Shown: positions 8,122-17,766, counted from the first letter of the stretch. The stretch: DNA of 64,000 bases from Acetobacter estunensis (GCF_019083805.1 NZ_JAHRDV010000002.1:62001-126000); one strand, 5' to 3'. Made by a program: numbers and translations. Notes: a model not told the origin generated them from the sequence alone.

Positions 8122-9039
8122 ATGACTGAAACCCGGCAGGCGACCCCTCATGCCATGGAGGATCGTCCGCTTGCCGGTCATCCACATCCCAGACGTCCTT
8201 TTCACTGGAAGCTCTACATTTGCGAAATGGTGGCCATGGCAGTCATGATGGTGTGTGGGATTGTCTCGGTTGCCTTGTTGACCACGCCTCTGACATCTGT
8301 AGGGCGCGTTCTTGCGCTGCATCCACTTGTGCAGACGGCGCTTTGCGGACTCTTCTTTGGACTTTCGGGAACAATTGCGGCTTTCACGCCGTTTGGTCGT
8401 GTCAGCGGGGCGCATCTCAGCCCTTCCATTTCTGTCGCCTTTAGTCTGGCAGGACGATTAAGGTCCATTGATTTGTGCGGTTATGTCGTTGCGCAGATGG
8501 CGGGCGCCTGTCTGGCGACATTCTTTCTTGCGGAATTGGGCGGTATCTGGCCGTTCTGGGGGCGAATGGCGCATGTGTCGTCTTACGCTGCAACAGTCCC
8601 TTTCAGCGGTGTCGCAATCCTCTGGCCATTGATGACAGAAACATTGTTGACTCTGTTTCTCGTGCTGCTGGTGTGCCGTTTGGCAGCTCATCCTCTTCTG
8701 AAATGGATTACACCTTGGGCGGGTGGCCTGTATTTTTTGATCTGCAATCCGATTTCGGCGTGGTTATCCGGTAACAGTTCCAATCTGGCCCGCAGTTTTG
8801 GGCCAGCGCTTTTCAGTGACCAATGGGGCGGTTTCTGGATTTACGTGGTGGGGCCTTTTGCGGGGGCTTCGCTTGCCATATGGGTGCTGCGTTCCAACCT
8901 TCTCGGACGCATTGATCTTGAAGAGGCGCGGTTGGTGAATTTTGGTCACCATGGTCGTGTCCCGTCGTTATGGCATCCGGGACAGCCCCATACAAAAGGA
9001 CCGAAGCCATCCTCCCAATGCTCTGAAGAAAACAAGTGA
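8122..9039 (+). CDS. Aquaporin/MIP-family channel with altered NPA motifs
   Basis: This 305-residue membrane protein of the major intrinsic protein family should form a water or small-solute pore. Hydrophobic segments fit six helices. The two pore half-helices are recognisable: GRVSGAHLSPSIS (residues ~93-104) and NSSNLARSFGPAL (~218-230). The canonical Asn-Pro-Ala signatures are changed to Ser-Pro-Ser (100-102) and Asn-Leu-Ala (221-223), while the Arg after the second motif is kept. The N- and C-terminal hydrophilic tails are long. ATG 8122 is preferred over 8089 because a purine-rich ribosome site precedes it. Substrate unknown. Confidence 0.8.
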   Translation: MTETRQATPHAMEDRPLAGHPHPRRPFHWKLYICEMVAMAVMMVCGIVSVALLTTPLTSVGRVLALHPLVQTALCGLFFGLSGTIAAFTPFGRVSGAHLSPSISVAFSLAGRLRSIDLCGYVVAQMAGACLATFFLAELGGIWPFWGRMAHVSSYAATVPFSGVAILWPLMTETLLTLFLVLLVCRLAAHPLLKWITPWAGGLYFLICNPISAWLSGNSSNLARSFGPALFSDQWGGFWIYVVGPFAGASLAIWVLRSNLLGRIDLEEARLVNFGHHGRVPSLWHPGQPHTKGPKPSSQCSEENK

Positions 9040-9198
9040 GCCTTCGGCAGACAGGAGAACAAGAGTGACATCACGCTTTACGTGAAGATGATGCACGTCA
9101 AGGACAGGCGTGAAGAAGAGGCATGTGATCGTCAGCGAAATTTTCCATATGGAGCGGCGGATGGATACGCTGTCGCCCTGACCGGAGGTGAATATCCC

Positions 9199-10944
9199 AT
9201 GAGATATGCTCACAGTAATTTCGAAGCTTTCGCTCGTCCTGAAAAGCCGGCCGGAATTGAAAATCGTTCAGCGTGGATTGTGGGCGGTAGTCTTGCTGGC
9301 ATGGCAGCGGCAGCGTTTCTGATCCGTGACGCGCAGATGGTTCCTCAGAAGATCACCATTCTTGAGGCATCGGACGCCGATGGCGGAGCGTTGGATGGCG
9401 CTGGCAATGCAGAGACCGGCTGGCTGATCCGAGGTGGCCGGGAAATGGAGGAGCAGTTCCAGTGTCTGTGGGATCTTTATAGTTCCATTCCATCACTGGA
9501 AGTGCCGGATGCCTCCGTGCTCGATGAGTTCTATCGTCTCAATCGGGTGGATCCCAGCAGCAGTCCGGTACGGGCCATGTGCGGGCGGGGGCAGCCCCTG
9601 CCGGGTCGCGACAAGCTGACGCTGACCGGGAAGGCCCGGAAGGAAATCGTTTCGCTCATCCTTGCAGATGAGGAAAAGCTTGCCGACAAGACTATCAGCG
9701 ATGTGCTGTCGGGCGATTTCATGAAGTCGAATTTCTGGCTGTTCTGGCGCTCGATGTTTGCCTTCGAGACCTGGCATAGCGCGATTGAGATGAAGCGTTA
9801 TCTTGCCCGCTTTGTGCATCAGATTCTTGGATTGAAGGATCTGCACACCCTGAAATTCACCAAATACAATCAGCAGGAATCCTTAAGCAAGCCGCTGGCT
9901 ACATGGCTTGCCGATCAGGGCGTCGTGTTTCGCCATGGTGTACGCGTAACGAATGTTACGGTCGATACATCGGACGGAAAAAAGGTGGCGACCCATATCG
10001 ACTGGTTGGAAAACGGTGCAGCGGCAGGTGTCGATCTTAGCCCGGATGAACTGGTTTTTGTCACCAATGGTTCCATGGTGGAGAACTCTCGTTGGGGAGA
10101 CCATCACACGCCTGCGCCGATTGATTCTTCCATTCACGAAGGAAGCATCTGGCAACTTTGGCGCAATATTGCTGCGCAGGATCCGGCCTTTGGAAGGCCG
10201 GATGTGTTCTGCAGTGACACGAAGAAATCTCGCTGGGAATCTGCGACGGTCACGACGCTGGATGAACGCATCCCTGCACTTGTGCACAAGGTGACGGGCC
10301 GAGATCCGTTCTCCGGACGCACGGTAACGGGTGGTCCGATCACCATTGAGGATTCCGCATGGTTGATGAGTTGGGTGGTCAGTCGGCAGCCCCATTTCAA
10401 AGGGCAGAAAAAAGGGCAGATGGTGGCGTGGCTCTACGGTCTGTTCAGTGATGTGCCGGGTGATTACGTGAAAAAGCCGATGCAGGAATGCACTGGCGAA
10501 GACATCACGCGGGAGTGGCTGTTTCACATGGGTGTGCCAACGGATCAGATTGATGACATGGCGGCGAAAGGGGCGATCACACATCCTTGTATGATGCCCT
10601 TCATTACGGCGCAGTTCATGCCACGCTCTCCGGGGGATCGTCCGAAGGTAGTGCCGGACGGGAGTGTTAATCTGGCCTTCCTCGGCCAGTTCGCCGAAAC
10701 GCCGCGCGATACGGTGTTTACGACGGAATATTCCGTCCGCACGGCGATGGAGGCGGTTTATACGCTACTTGATGTTGACCGGGCTGTGCCGGAAGTTTTT
10801 GGCAGCGTCTATGATGTTCGGATGCTGCTGCAAGCTGCGGCAGAACTGCGGGACGGGAAGAAAGTACCAGCCTCTGGGTTGGTTCGTCATCTGACGGATG
10901 GAACGGAAGTGGACAATCTACTGGAGCGTTACGGGCTGATTTAA
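9199..10944 (+). CDS. Oleate hydratase (FAD-dependent, MCRA family)
   Basis: Oleate hydratase adds water to the cis-9 double bond of oleic acid, giving 10-hydroxystearate; FAD is needed structurally. The sequence has the dinucleotide-binding IVGGSLAGMAAAAFL (residues ~27-41), the family signature LIRGGREMEEQFQC (~76-89), a long substrate domain and the late PSVNLAFLGQFAE-like FAD patch (here DGSVNLAFLGQFAETPRD). The 581-residue length is normal. ATG 9199 is chosen because GGAGGTG lies 8 bases upstream; a longer frame from 9082 has no comparable site. It follows the aquaporin gene by ~160 bases. A role in unsaturated fatty-acid detoxification is inferred from the family. Confidence 0.93.
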   Translation: MRYAHSNFEAFARPEKPAGIENRSAWIVGGSLAGMAAAAFLIRDAQMVPQKITILEASDADGGALDGAGNAETGWLIRGGREMEEQFQCLWDLYSSIPSLEVPDASVLDEFYRLNRVDPSSSPVRAMCGRGQPLPGRDKLTLTGKARKEIVSLILADEEKLADKTISDVLSGDFMKSNFWLFWRSMFAFETWHSAIEMKRYLARFVHQILGLKDLHTLKFTKYNQQESLSKPLATWLADQGVVFRHGVRVTNVTVDTSDGKKVATHIDWLENGAAAGVDLSPDELVFVTNGSMVENSRWGDHHTPAPIDSSIHEGSIWQLWRNIAAQDPAFGRPDVFCSDTKKSRWESATVTTLDERIPALVHKVTGRDPFSGRTVTGGPITIEDSAWLMSWVVSRQPHFKGQKKGQMVAWLYGLFSDVPGDYVKKPMQECTGEDITREWLFHMGVPTDQIDDMAAKGAITHPCMMPFITAQFMPRSPGDRPKVVPDGSVNLAFLGQFAETPRDTVFTTEYSVRTAMEAVYTLLDVDRAVPEVFGSVYDVRMLLQAAAELRDGKKVPASGLVRHLTDGTEVDNLLERYGLI

Positions 10945-11156
10945 GATGACAAAAGTCGTCCGCCGGTAGGCTTAAGAGCCTAGCTTTTGCACTGTTAATG
11001 GCGTTCCAGTATTTGCGATGGGCTGCGGTATCAGGGAGAATAGGCGCGTCGAGCAAGGTGCGCTGTTGTCCCTGTCTCCGGCTGTCAGAAGTAGATATAT
11101 GCTTAAAATGAAATGGTAGCTTGCGCTATCAATATATTGTTTTTATTGGGAAATCA

Positions 11157-11231
11157 TGGTGCCGGCGGAGAGATTTGAACTCCCGACCTTCTGATTACAA
11201 ATCAGCTGCACTACCACTGTGCTACGCCGGC
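11157..11231 (-). tRNA. tRNA-Thr (anticodon TGT)
   Basis: The minus strand folds as a tRNA: acceptor GCCGGCG pairing with CGCCGGC, discriminator A and an encoded CCA; anticodon loop TTTGTAA with anticodon TGT; and a T arm with GTTCAAATC. The D arm GTAGCACAGTGGTAGTGC is normal. The sequence closely matches alphaproteobacterial tRNA-Thr(UGU). Confidence 0.95.
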
Positions 11232-11278
11232 CTGACGCGGACTAATTAGTCGTGCTCACGAAGGGCGTCAAGCATGAC

Positions 11279-12403
11279 TTATCGCTCGAAATCACCGAGC
11301 CAGTGCGGGATGGGATGCAGCCCTGAACATGTCAGCCTTCCACCGGAAATTGATGAGGGAGCACCTGTGATGAGAGGGGATGAAAGCGGCAGTCTTCTCA
11401 ATGCTCGCACGGCAAGATAGCCGAAGCACTCGGCTTCCAGCGCATCGCCGTTCCACCCGAGCGCTTCAACGGGTTCGACCGATGCTTGAAGAGTGTGTCG
11501 CAAGCCTTCCATGAGCATGGGATTATGGCGTCCTCCGCCACAGACAAACCAAGCCTCGGGACGATGCGGCAGGGGAGTGCGGGCGATCGCCTGCACGGTA
11601 AAGGCCGCAAGAGTGGCGGCACCGTCCTCGGGGTTGAGATTGCGCACGGCGTCGAGCGCCATGGCAAAAGAGAGACGATCCAGAGATTTCGGGGCGGGGC
11701 GCTGAAAATAAGGGTGGGCGAGCAGGCGTTCAAGAATGTCCCGATCAACGCGACCGGTCCGGGCAAGGCTTCCATCCACATCGCAGGCGTGACCGGTGTG
11801 CCGGAACGCCCAATCATCCAGCAAGGCATTGCCCGGTCCGGTATCGCAGGCACTGATTATGTCATCGCGATCGATAAACGTTACATTGGCCACGCCGCCA
11901 ATGTTGAGCACCGCCACGGGACGCGGCGCATCATGCAGGAGTGCTGCGTGGTACCATGGCGCAAGGGGAGCACCTTCACCGCCAGCGGCGACATCCGCGC
12001 TGCGGAAGTCATGAACCACTGCAAGCCCGGTTTCGCGTGACAGCAGCGCTGCATCGCCGATCTGCCGCGTCCGGTGTTGGGCGGGAGCATGGAAAATCGT
12101 CTGACCATGAAAACCGAGCAGATCAATCGGCATTTCGGCCCGCGTGCGGAGTGTTTGCACCGCTTCTACATGATGGAGAGTGAGAGCGCGCTCAACGGAC
12201 AGAAGTTCAGGATCATGCGCGTCCAGTTCGCTCGCGCGATCCAGCAGGTCGCGGGTGCGCTGGCGCAGTTCGGACGGGTAGGGCAGTTCGAATGACGGCC
12301 CATGAGCGAAGACCCGTTCGCCGTCCGTGCGGACCACGGCGGCATCCACGCCATCGAGCGATGTACCGCTCATCAGGCCAATAACGGTCAGGGGATGTGT
12401 CAT
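11279..12403 (-). CDS. anmK: Anhydro-N-acetylmuramic acid kinase
   Basis: AnmK phosphorylates and opens 1,6-anhydroMurNAc released during peptidoglycan turnover, giving MurNAc-6-phosphate for recycling. The 374-residue protein begins with GLMSGTSLDGVDAAVV (ATP/phosphate loop) and keeps GFHGQTIFHAP, DTGPGNALLDDW and FVCGGGRHNPML, all AnmK hallmarks. ATG 12403 is chosen because the family starts just before the GLMSGTS motif; the frame continues open upstream into the mlaF gene. It is the last gene of the mlaE-mlaF-anmK group. A lytic transglycosylase that could supply its substrate is encoded near 59-61 kb. Confidence 0.95.
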   Translation of the reverse strand: MTHPLTVIGLMSGTSLDGVDAAVVRTDGERVFAHGPSFELPYPSELRQRTRDLLDRASELDAHDPELLSVERALTLHHVEAVQTLRTRAEMPIDLLGFHGQTIFHAPAQHRTRQIGDAALLSRETGLAVVHDFRSADVAAGGEGAPLAPWYHAALLHDAPRPVAVLNIGGVANVTFIDRDDIISACDTGPGNALLDDWAFRHTGHACDVDGSLARTGRVDRDILERLLAHPYFQRPAPKSLDRLSFAMALDAVRNLNPEDGAATLAAFTVQAIARTPLPHRPEAWFVCGGGRHNPMLMEGLRHTLQASVEPVEALGWNGDALEAECFGYLAVRALRRLPLSSPLITGAPSSISGGRLTCSGLHPIPHWLGDFER

Positions 12404-12413
12404 GAAAAGGCCG

Positions 12414-13205
12414 TCAGCGCCGAAGTTCCATGGTAATAGGGCCTTCTCGACGTCCATGGGTGAACTGATCCACCATCGGATTGCCACTGTGCATGAGCGA
12501 ACTGGCCGGTCCCTGCCACACCAGTTTGCCGCGATAGAGCATGGCGGCCTGATCACCAATGCGCTGGGCGGAGGCCATGTCGTGCGTGATGGCAATGGCC
12601 GTTGAGCCCATACGCTTCACACAGTCCACGATCAGCCCGTCGATCACCGCGCCCATGATGGGATCGAGGCCTGTAGTAGGCTCGTCGAAAAACAGGATTT
12701 CAGGACGATCCGCTATGGCGCGGGCAAGCCCCACACGTTTCTGCATGCCGCCTGAAAGCTCGGAGGGGTAGAGATCGCCCACAGACGCATCCAGTCCGAC
12801 CTGCGCCAGTACTTCATTGGCGCGGACGCGGGCCTGTGCACGGGATAGGCGAGGGGAAGCCGTTGGAGCAAGCAGGGCGAACGCGACATTTTCCCATACG
12901 GACAGACTGTCGAAAAGGGCGCCGTTCTGAAACAGCATCCCGATTTCTTCCAGCCGTTCCTCGCGCTCTCTCTGTGGAGCGCGCAGCACATCCACCCCAT
13001 CGATTTCGATGATGCCTTCGTCTGGGGTGATGAGACCGAGGATGCAGCGCAGCAGCACGGATTTGCCGGAACCTGAGCCGCCGATGATGACGAAGGAGGT
13101 ACCCTGCGGTACGTCCAGATCAATACCGTCCAGCACCTGCTTTGCGCCAAAGGCTTTGCGCAGGCCGCGAATACGAATCTTGGGAAGGGAGGCTGGCTCG
13201 GTCAT
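12414..13205 (-). CDS. mlaF: MlaF-like ABC transporter ATP-binding protein
   Basis: This 263-residue ATPase resembles MlaF, which drives phospholipid transport between outer and inner membranes to keep outer-membrane asymmetry. Visible motifs: Walker A GGSGSGKSVLLR (~42-53), Q-loop FQNGALF, signature LSGGMQKRVGLARAIA, Walker B EILFFDEPTTGLDP and the switch His in AITHDMA. The MQKR signature and the FQNGALFDSL stretch are typical of Mla/Ttg2 ATPases. Its start overlaps the mlaE stop by 4 bases. No mlaD, mlaC or mlaB is adjacent, so the substrate-binding part must be elsewhere. Confidence 0.92.
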   Translation of the reverse strand: MTEPASLPKIRIRGLRKAFGAKQVLDGIDLDVPQGTSFVIIGGSGSGKSVLLRCILGLITPDEGIIEIDGVDVLRAPQREREERLEEIGMLFQNGALFDSLSVWENVAFALLAPTASPRLSRAQARVRANEVLAQVGLDASVGDLYPSELSGGMQKRVGLARAIADRPEILFFDEPTTGLDPIMGAVIDGLIVDCVKRMGSTAIAITHDMASAQRIGDQAAMLYRGKLVWQGPASSLMHSGNPMVDQFTHGRREGPITMELRR

Positions 13206-13987
13206 TGGGCGAAAAACAGATCCGTCAGAAGATAATCGAAGGCCAGCACGAGAATGGAGGCCGAGACCACGGCGGATGTGGTGGCGCTTCCCACGCCTTC
13301 TGCGCCACCACGGCTGGTGTAACCGTAGTAGCAGCCCATGAGCGCGATGAGGAAACCGAACACGGCCGCTTTGACGAGCCCCACGGTCACGTCTTCCACT
13401 TTTAGACCGTTGAGTGTGGCCATGATGTAGGTTTCAGGCGCGAAGCCGAGTTTGACGGTGGAGACCGTGAAGCCCCCCATCACGCCAAGAATGTCCGCCA
13501 CCACGACAAGCAGCGGCAGAGAGATGATACCGGCCAGCAGCCGCGGAGTGACGAGGTATTTCATCGGATTGGTGCGCAGTGTCGTCAGCGCGTCGATCTG
13601 ATCCGTCACGCGCATGGTGCCGATCTGTGCAGCCATGGCAGCGCCCACCCGTCCGGCCACCATCAGACCCGCCATGACAGGGCCGAGTTCACGGGTCACA
13701 GCCAGCACCACGATGTTCGCGATGGCGCTCTGGGCATGATATTGTGCAAAGCCTGTATAGGACTGGAGCGCAATCACACCGCCGGAGAAAAGGGCGGTCA
13801 GTGCCACCACCGGAAGGGAAAGAAAGCCGGTATCGCGGAGGGAGCCGAGGAAAACCCTCCAATAAAAAGGAGGGCGCACCAGATGGGAAAGACCTTCCAA
13901 CGCGAACAGGGTGATGGCGCCCGTGCCGCAGGCAATGGCCAACACTGTCCGGCCGATCAGGGCCACAAGATCGAGAAAGGCATTCAT
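13202..13987 (-). CDS. mlaE: MlaE-like ABC transporter permease
   Basis: This 261-residue inner-membrane permease of the MlaE family works with MlaF in phospholipid transport. It has about five hydrophobic segments and the family stretches TRELGPVMAGLMVAGRVGAA, GTMRVTDQIDAL and RLLAGIISLPLL. It is first in the minus-strand operon and overlaps mlaF by ATGA. The upstream 270 bases to the ugd start hold no recognisable gene and probably contain divergent promoters. Confidence 0.93.
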   Translation of the reverse strand: MNAFLDLVALIGRTVLAIACGTGAITLFALEGLSHLVRPPFYWRVFLGSLRDTGFLSLPVVALTALFSGGVIALQSYTGFAQYHAQSAIANIVVLAVTRELGPVMAGLMVAGRVGAAMAAQIGTMRVTDQIDALTTLRTNPMKYLVTPRLLAGIISLPLLVVVADILGVMGGFTVSTVKLGFAPETYIMATLNGLKVEDVTVGLVKAAVFGFLIALMGCYYGYTSRGGAEGVGSATTSAVVSASILVLAFDYLLTDLFFAQ

Positions 13988-14260
13988 CCGGTGGGTCTTG
14001 GTCCTTTATCATATAATCCGTTGCGGGGTGGACTTTTCGGGTACCGCGCGCAGTGGATAAAGAACATGCCGTAACCCGGGCATCCGCTTACGTCAAAGAA
14101 CAGTGGAGTGGATGAGATTTTTCTGGAAGGATCATGTCTCTTCTTCTTTTTGCGGCCTTGACCGCGCCCGCTCTGACAGGCTCATTGTTCGTCCTGTCTC
14201 GGGGGGCAGGCGTTCCCCCATCTGCTCGGACTGGCCCGGAAAACCGGGAGGAGATTTCAA

Positions 14261-15586
14261 GTGCGTATTGCGATGATCGGTGGAGGCTATGTCGGCCTCG
14301 TCTCGGCCGCGTGTTTCGCGGAATTCGGTATCGAGGTCGCGGTTGTCGAAAACAGCCCGACGCGACTGGCGGCTCTGCGCGAGGGGCGTATTCCCATTTA
14401 TGAGCCCGGACTCGACAAGCTTGTCGAATCGAACATGCAGGCGGGGCGCCTGACATTCGGCGATGATATCGCTACCGCCGTGAAGGGGGCCGAGGCCGTT
14501 TTCATCGCCGTGGGCACGCCGCCTCGCAATGGCGATGGCGCGGCGGACATGCAGTATGTTCACACGGCCGCCCGGCAGATTGCCAATGCGCTGACCGGCT
14601 ATACGGTCGTAGTCACGAAATCCACGGTGCCGTGTGGCACCAGCCGCCGGATTGCGGAGATCATCCGCGAGGAGCGGCCGGACGCCGAGTTCGACGTGGC
14701 CTCGAACCCCGAGTTCCTGCGTGAGGGCAGCGCGATCGGGGACTTCATGAAACCCGATCGTGTTATCATCGGTCTGGATCGCAAGGCTGCTGACGGCGGC
14801 GAGCGCGCCGAGGCGGTGATGCGCAAGATCTACCGTCCGCTGTATCTCATCGAAGCACCGCTGGTGTTCATGAACCTTGAGACTGCGGAACTGACGAAAT
14901 ACGCTTCCAACTCCTTCCTTGCCGTGAAGATTTCCTTCATCAACGAGATCGCCAATCTGTGCGAGAAACTCGGCGCTGATGTGCATGATCTCGCGAAGGG
15001 AATGGGACTGGATGGCCGTATCGGGCGCAAGTTCCTGCATCCGGGTCCGGGCTATGGCGGTTCCTGCTTCCCCAAGGACACGCTGGCGCTCTCGCGTATC
15101 GGGCAGGAAGCCGGCAGCCCGATCCGGCTGGTTGAGACCACGGTGCAAGTCAACGATGCGCGCAAAATCGGCATGGCCGGACGTATCATCGCGGCGTGTG
15201 GTGGGTCAGTGCATGGCAAGAAGATTGCCGTGCTGGGTCTGACCTTCAAGCCCGAGACGGACGACATGCGTGAGGCGCCGTCGATCCCCATCCTGCATCG
15301 TCTGGCAGAAGCAGGAGCGGAAGTACGTGCCTATGACCCCGTGGGCATGGACGTGGCCAAGCCAATGCTGCCGCCCTCCACGGTCTACTGCAAGGACGCG
15401 CTGGATGCGGCCAAGGACGCAGACGCGCTGGTCGTTCTGACGGAGTGGACGATTTTCCGCGCACTTGCTCCCAAGGCGATTCGTGAGGCCATGAAGGGCA
15501 AGGTTGTCGTGGACCTGCGTAACATCTTTGACCCTCAGGCCATGCGTGCCGAAGGGCTGGAGTATCAGTCGATCGGTCGTCCCTGA
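14261..15586 (+). CDS. ugd: UDP-glucose 6-dehydrogenase
   Basis: Ugd oxidises UDP-glucose to UDP-glucuronate with two NAD, feeding exopolysaccharide or lipid modification. The 441-residue protein begins with the NAD site IGGGYVGLVSAACFAEFG, has TKSTVPCGT and SNPEFLREGSAI, and the catalytic Cys269 in GPGYGGSCFPKD. The C-terminal UDP-binding domain includes GLTFKPETDDMREAPS. GTG 14261 is supported by GGAGGAG six bases upstream. It has its own strong hairpin downstream, so it is likely monocistronic. Confidence 0.95.
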   Translation: MRIAMIGGGYVGLVSAACFAEFGIEVAVVENSPTRLAALREGRIPIYEPGLDKLVESNMQAGRLTFGDDIATAVKGAEAVFIAVGTPPRNGDGAADMQYVHTAARQIANALTGYTVVVTKSTVPCGTSRRIAEIIREERPDAEFDVASNPEFLREGSAIGDFMKPDRVIIGLDRKAADGGERAEAVMRKIYRPLYLIEAPLVFMNLETAELTKYASNSFLAVKISFINEIANLCEKLGADVHDLAKGMGLDGRIGRKFLHPGPGYGGSCFPKDTLALSRIGQEAGSPIRLVETTVQVNDARKIGMAGRIIAACGGSVHGKKIAVLGLTFKPETDDMREAPSIPILHRLAEAGAEVRAYDPVGMDVAKPMLPPSTVYCKDALDAAKDADALVVLTEWTIFRALAPKAIREAMKGKVVVDLRNIFDPQAMRAEGLEYQSIGRP

Positions 15587-15600
15587 GACGACGCTTTGTC

Positions 15601-15629
15601 GGCAGCCTCCGTTCGTTACGGAGGCTGCC
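15601..15629 (+). terminator. Strong hairpin after ugd
   Basis: An 11-bp perfect inverted repeat (GGCAGCCTCCG and CGGAGGCTGCC) with a 7-base loop lies between the ugd stop and ackA. No long T-run follows, so it is either a weak intrinsic terminator or a transcript-stabilising hairpin. Confidence 0.7.
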
Positions 15630-15688
15630 TGATGCAGCGATCCGTGTCATCATGTCCGCTCTTTGCTGCATGAAGGGAGGCTTACCCG

Positions 15689-16876
15689 ATGCCCCGGATC
15701 GTTCTTGCGCTCAACGCCGGCTCCTCCAGCCTTAAATTCTCTGCCACAACTGTCGGAGAAGAAGGTCAGTCATCGCTTTTGCTTAAAGGCGAGATTGAGG
15801 ATATCGGCTCTGCCCCCCATTTTGTTCTCAAGGATGCACAGGGAACCGTTCTCGCCGAACGTCGCTGGACGGATAGTGAAACGCCCATGCAACCGTTGTT
15901 GGAAGAAGTCGCGGCCCGTGTGCGTGAGCACCTTACGGGCGATGAACTGACGGCCATTGGCCATCGTGTCGTGCATGGTGGGCCGGATCATATGGCCCCT
16001 GAGCGGGTTACACCGGCGTTGATTGCTTCGCTTGAAAAGCTCACCCCTATTGCGCCTCTACACATTCCTCATAATCTCGCGCTTATCCGGTCAATGATGA
16101 AGCTGTGCCCGGACGTGCCGCAGGTGGCGTGTTTCGATACAGCGTTTCACAGAACCATGCCTGCCGTGGCGCGGCGGTTCGCTTTGCCTACGGTTTATGA
16201 GGCCGCCGGTGTAAGGCGTTATGGCTTTCACGGCCTGTCTTACGAATACATTGCCCGTAAGCTCGAAACTGTTGCTCCCCATCTGGCAAAAGGACAGGTG
16301 ATTGTGGCACATCTGGGCAATGGAGCCAGTCTCTGCGCCTTGCAAGCGGGCCAGAGTCTCGACACGACCATGGGTTTTTCGCCATTGGACGGACTGGTAA
16401 TGGGTACCCGTTGCGGAGCGCTGGATCCAGCCATCGTGCTGTATCTGGAAAACCAGTTCGGTCTGTCCGTCGATGCAGTGCGACATCTGCTTTATCGGGA
16501 GTCGGGGCTGCTGGCACTCTCGGGTGGCGTGGCAAATGACATGCGTACTCTTTTAGCGAGCGCCGAACCGAAGGCGCACGAAGCGGTGGAGATTTTCGTG
16601 CATGTGCTGGCGCGGCAGGCCGGCGGCCTGATCGCTTCGCTCCAGGGGCTGGATGGCTTCGTCTTTACCGCCGGGATTGGCGAGCACGCGAGTGAGATCC
16701 GCGCGATGGTGTGTGGAAAACTTGCCTGGTTGGGGGTGAAGATCGACCCGCAGGCGAATCTCCGTCATGCGGATGTCATCAGTACGCCGGACAGTGCGGT
16801 TGAGGTGCGGGTCATTCCGACGGATGAAGACGCTATGATTGTCCGGCACACATTGGCGGTGCTGGGAGATGGCTGA
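15689..16876 (+). CDS. ackA: Acetate kinase
   Basis: AckA interconverts acetate plus ATP with acetyl phosphate plus ADP. The 395-residue sequence has LALNAGSSSLKF at the start, GHRVVHGG, the catalytic ACFDTAFH stretch, YGFHGLSYEYIA, HLGNGASLCA and FTAGIGEHASEIR, all ASKHA-fold acetate kinase motifs. GGGAGG lies just upstream of the ATG. No phosphotransacetylase gene is adjacent, unlike the common ackA-pta pairing. In an acetic acid bacterium it could serve acetate assimilation or a phosphoketolase route; that is inference. Confidence 0.96.
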   Translation: MPRIVLALNAGSSSLKFSATTVGEEGQSSLLLKGEIEDIGSAPHFVLKDAQGTVLAERRWTDSETPMQPLLEEVAARVREHLTGDELTAIGHRVVHGGPDHMAPERVTPALIASLEKLTPIAPLHIPHNLALIRSMMKLCPDVPQVACFDTAFHRTMPAVARRFALPTVYEAAGVRRYGFHGLSYEYIARKLETVAPHLAKGQVIVAHLGNGASLCALQAGQSLDTTMGFSPLDGLVMGTRCGALDPAIVLYLENQFGLSVDAVRHLLYRESGLLALSGGVANDMRTLLASAEPKAHEAVEIFVHVLARQAGGLIASLQGLDGFVFTAGIGEHASEIRAMVCGKLAWLGVKIDPQANLRHADVISTPDSAVEVRVIPTDEDAMIVRHTLAVLGDG

Positions 16877-16982
16877 GCGAGAACCCTCTGATTTCGAGAG
16901 GTATGCGGCTGATGGATTTTCTGGAGTGAAGACCGAATTCTTCACATTCTGAAAGAGAGAGTGTCGTTGTGAAGAGCGGGAT

Positions 16983-17237
16983 CTATCGAATGCGATGTGG
17001 ACTACGTTGTCCCGGTGAATGCGCATATAAATAATGGCGTCGTGCTTCTCCCATCAGGCACTGACCTCGTGCAGTGCGGTCAGAGATAGCATTGCAATTA
17101 TGCAGTTTCGACTGATCGCGTCGAGCTTCTTGACGAGGGGTTAGGTGAGGATGGCCTGAGCAGGTGGTGAGCAATAACGACGCTGTCAAGGAGGCTATTA
17201 CTAGAGCCTGTTTCATCCAGTTCCCATAAATTTTCAT
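16983..17237 (-). CDS. Small putative lipoprotein (84 aa)
   Basis: From ATG 17237 the frame encodes a hydrophobic N-terminal segment ending in LLLTTCSG, which fits a lipobox, followed by a ~50-residue basic, His/Arg-rich mature region with two further cysteines. The frame is open upstream to 17552, but that extension contains no protein-like features. I do not recognise a family. It sits in a gene-poor, lower-GC stretch, so it could be a degraded gene. Confidence 0.45.
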   Translation of the reverse strand: MKIYGNWMKQALVIASLTASLLLTTCSGHPHLTPRQEARRDQSKLHNCNAISDRTARGQCLMGEARRHYLYAHSPGQRSPHRIR

Positions 17238-17526
17238 GCTCGTTCGCCGTTCAGTGAAAGAAGGGGCAAAGTATTTTATTGTTGGAAAAGTGATCGAAAT
17301 TGCATCTGGTTTGATATCATTTAGTAGTAATTTGTTTAAAGTGAGTGTTGACGAAAGATACGTGCTGCCATTGTAGCGATGACTTTCATTGTCTTCGATG
17401 TGTTTTGTCTGTCGGCAAACAGAGCAAGTGATCTTATTTAATAGCGTGCAATTCCGGCTGCTCCAATCCGGCAACACCGCCGGCCGGCCAAAGAGTGCGT
17501 TTCGTAATGCAGATAAAAGAGATTGA

Positions 17527-17637
17527 ATGTCGGTCATGGACCGCAACCGCACTGCGGACGCCTACCGACAATGGCAGTGGGCCGAAGTGAAGCATGGTGC
17601 TGCGTGGGGCTTCTTGAAGGAAGCTCTTCTCAATTAG
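17527..17637 (+). CDS. Possible 36-residue small protein
   Basis: An ATG at 17527 (or 17536) opens a short frame encoding a sequence rich in Trp, Ala and charged residues (YRQWQWAEVKHGAAWGFLKE). A weak purine-rich ribosome site (AAAGAG) precedes it. It may be a real small protein or the remnant of a longer gene. No family is recognised. Confidence 0.25.
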   Translation: MSVMDRNRTADAYRQWQWAEVKHGAAWGFLKEALLN

Positions 17638-17766
17638 ACGCAGTTTTTAGACGAATGACGGTCAACAATGACTGACCATCTTTATTGTTCTGATAGGCAC
17701 CGTTTCCGAGGCCAATTTAATGCGACCATGAAGTGTCGCAGCGGTGATGCGCTTTCCGAATGAGAG

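Noticed and set aside
10960-10990. Small hairpin after oleate hydratase as terminator
   Set aside because: The stem is only about 6-7 bp and has no T-run.
14132-15148. 338-residue minus-strand frame opposite ugd
   Set aside because: Arg/His-rich antisense of the clear ugd gene.
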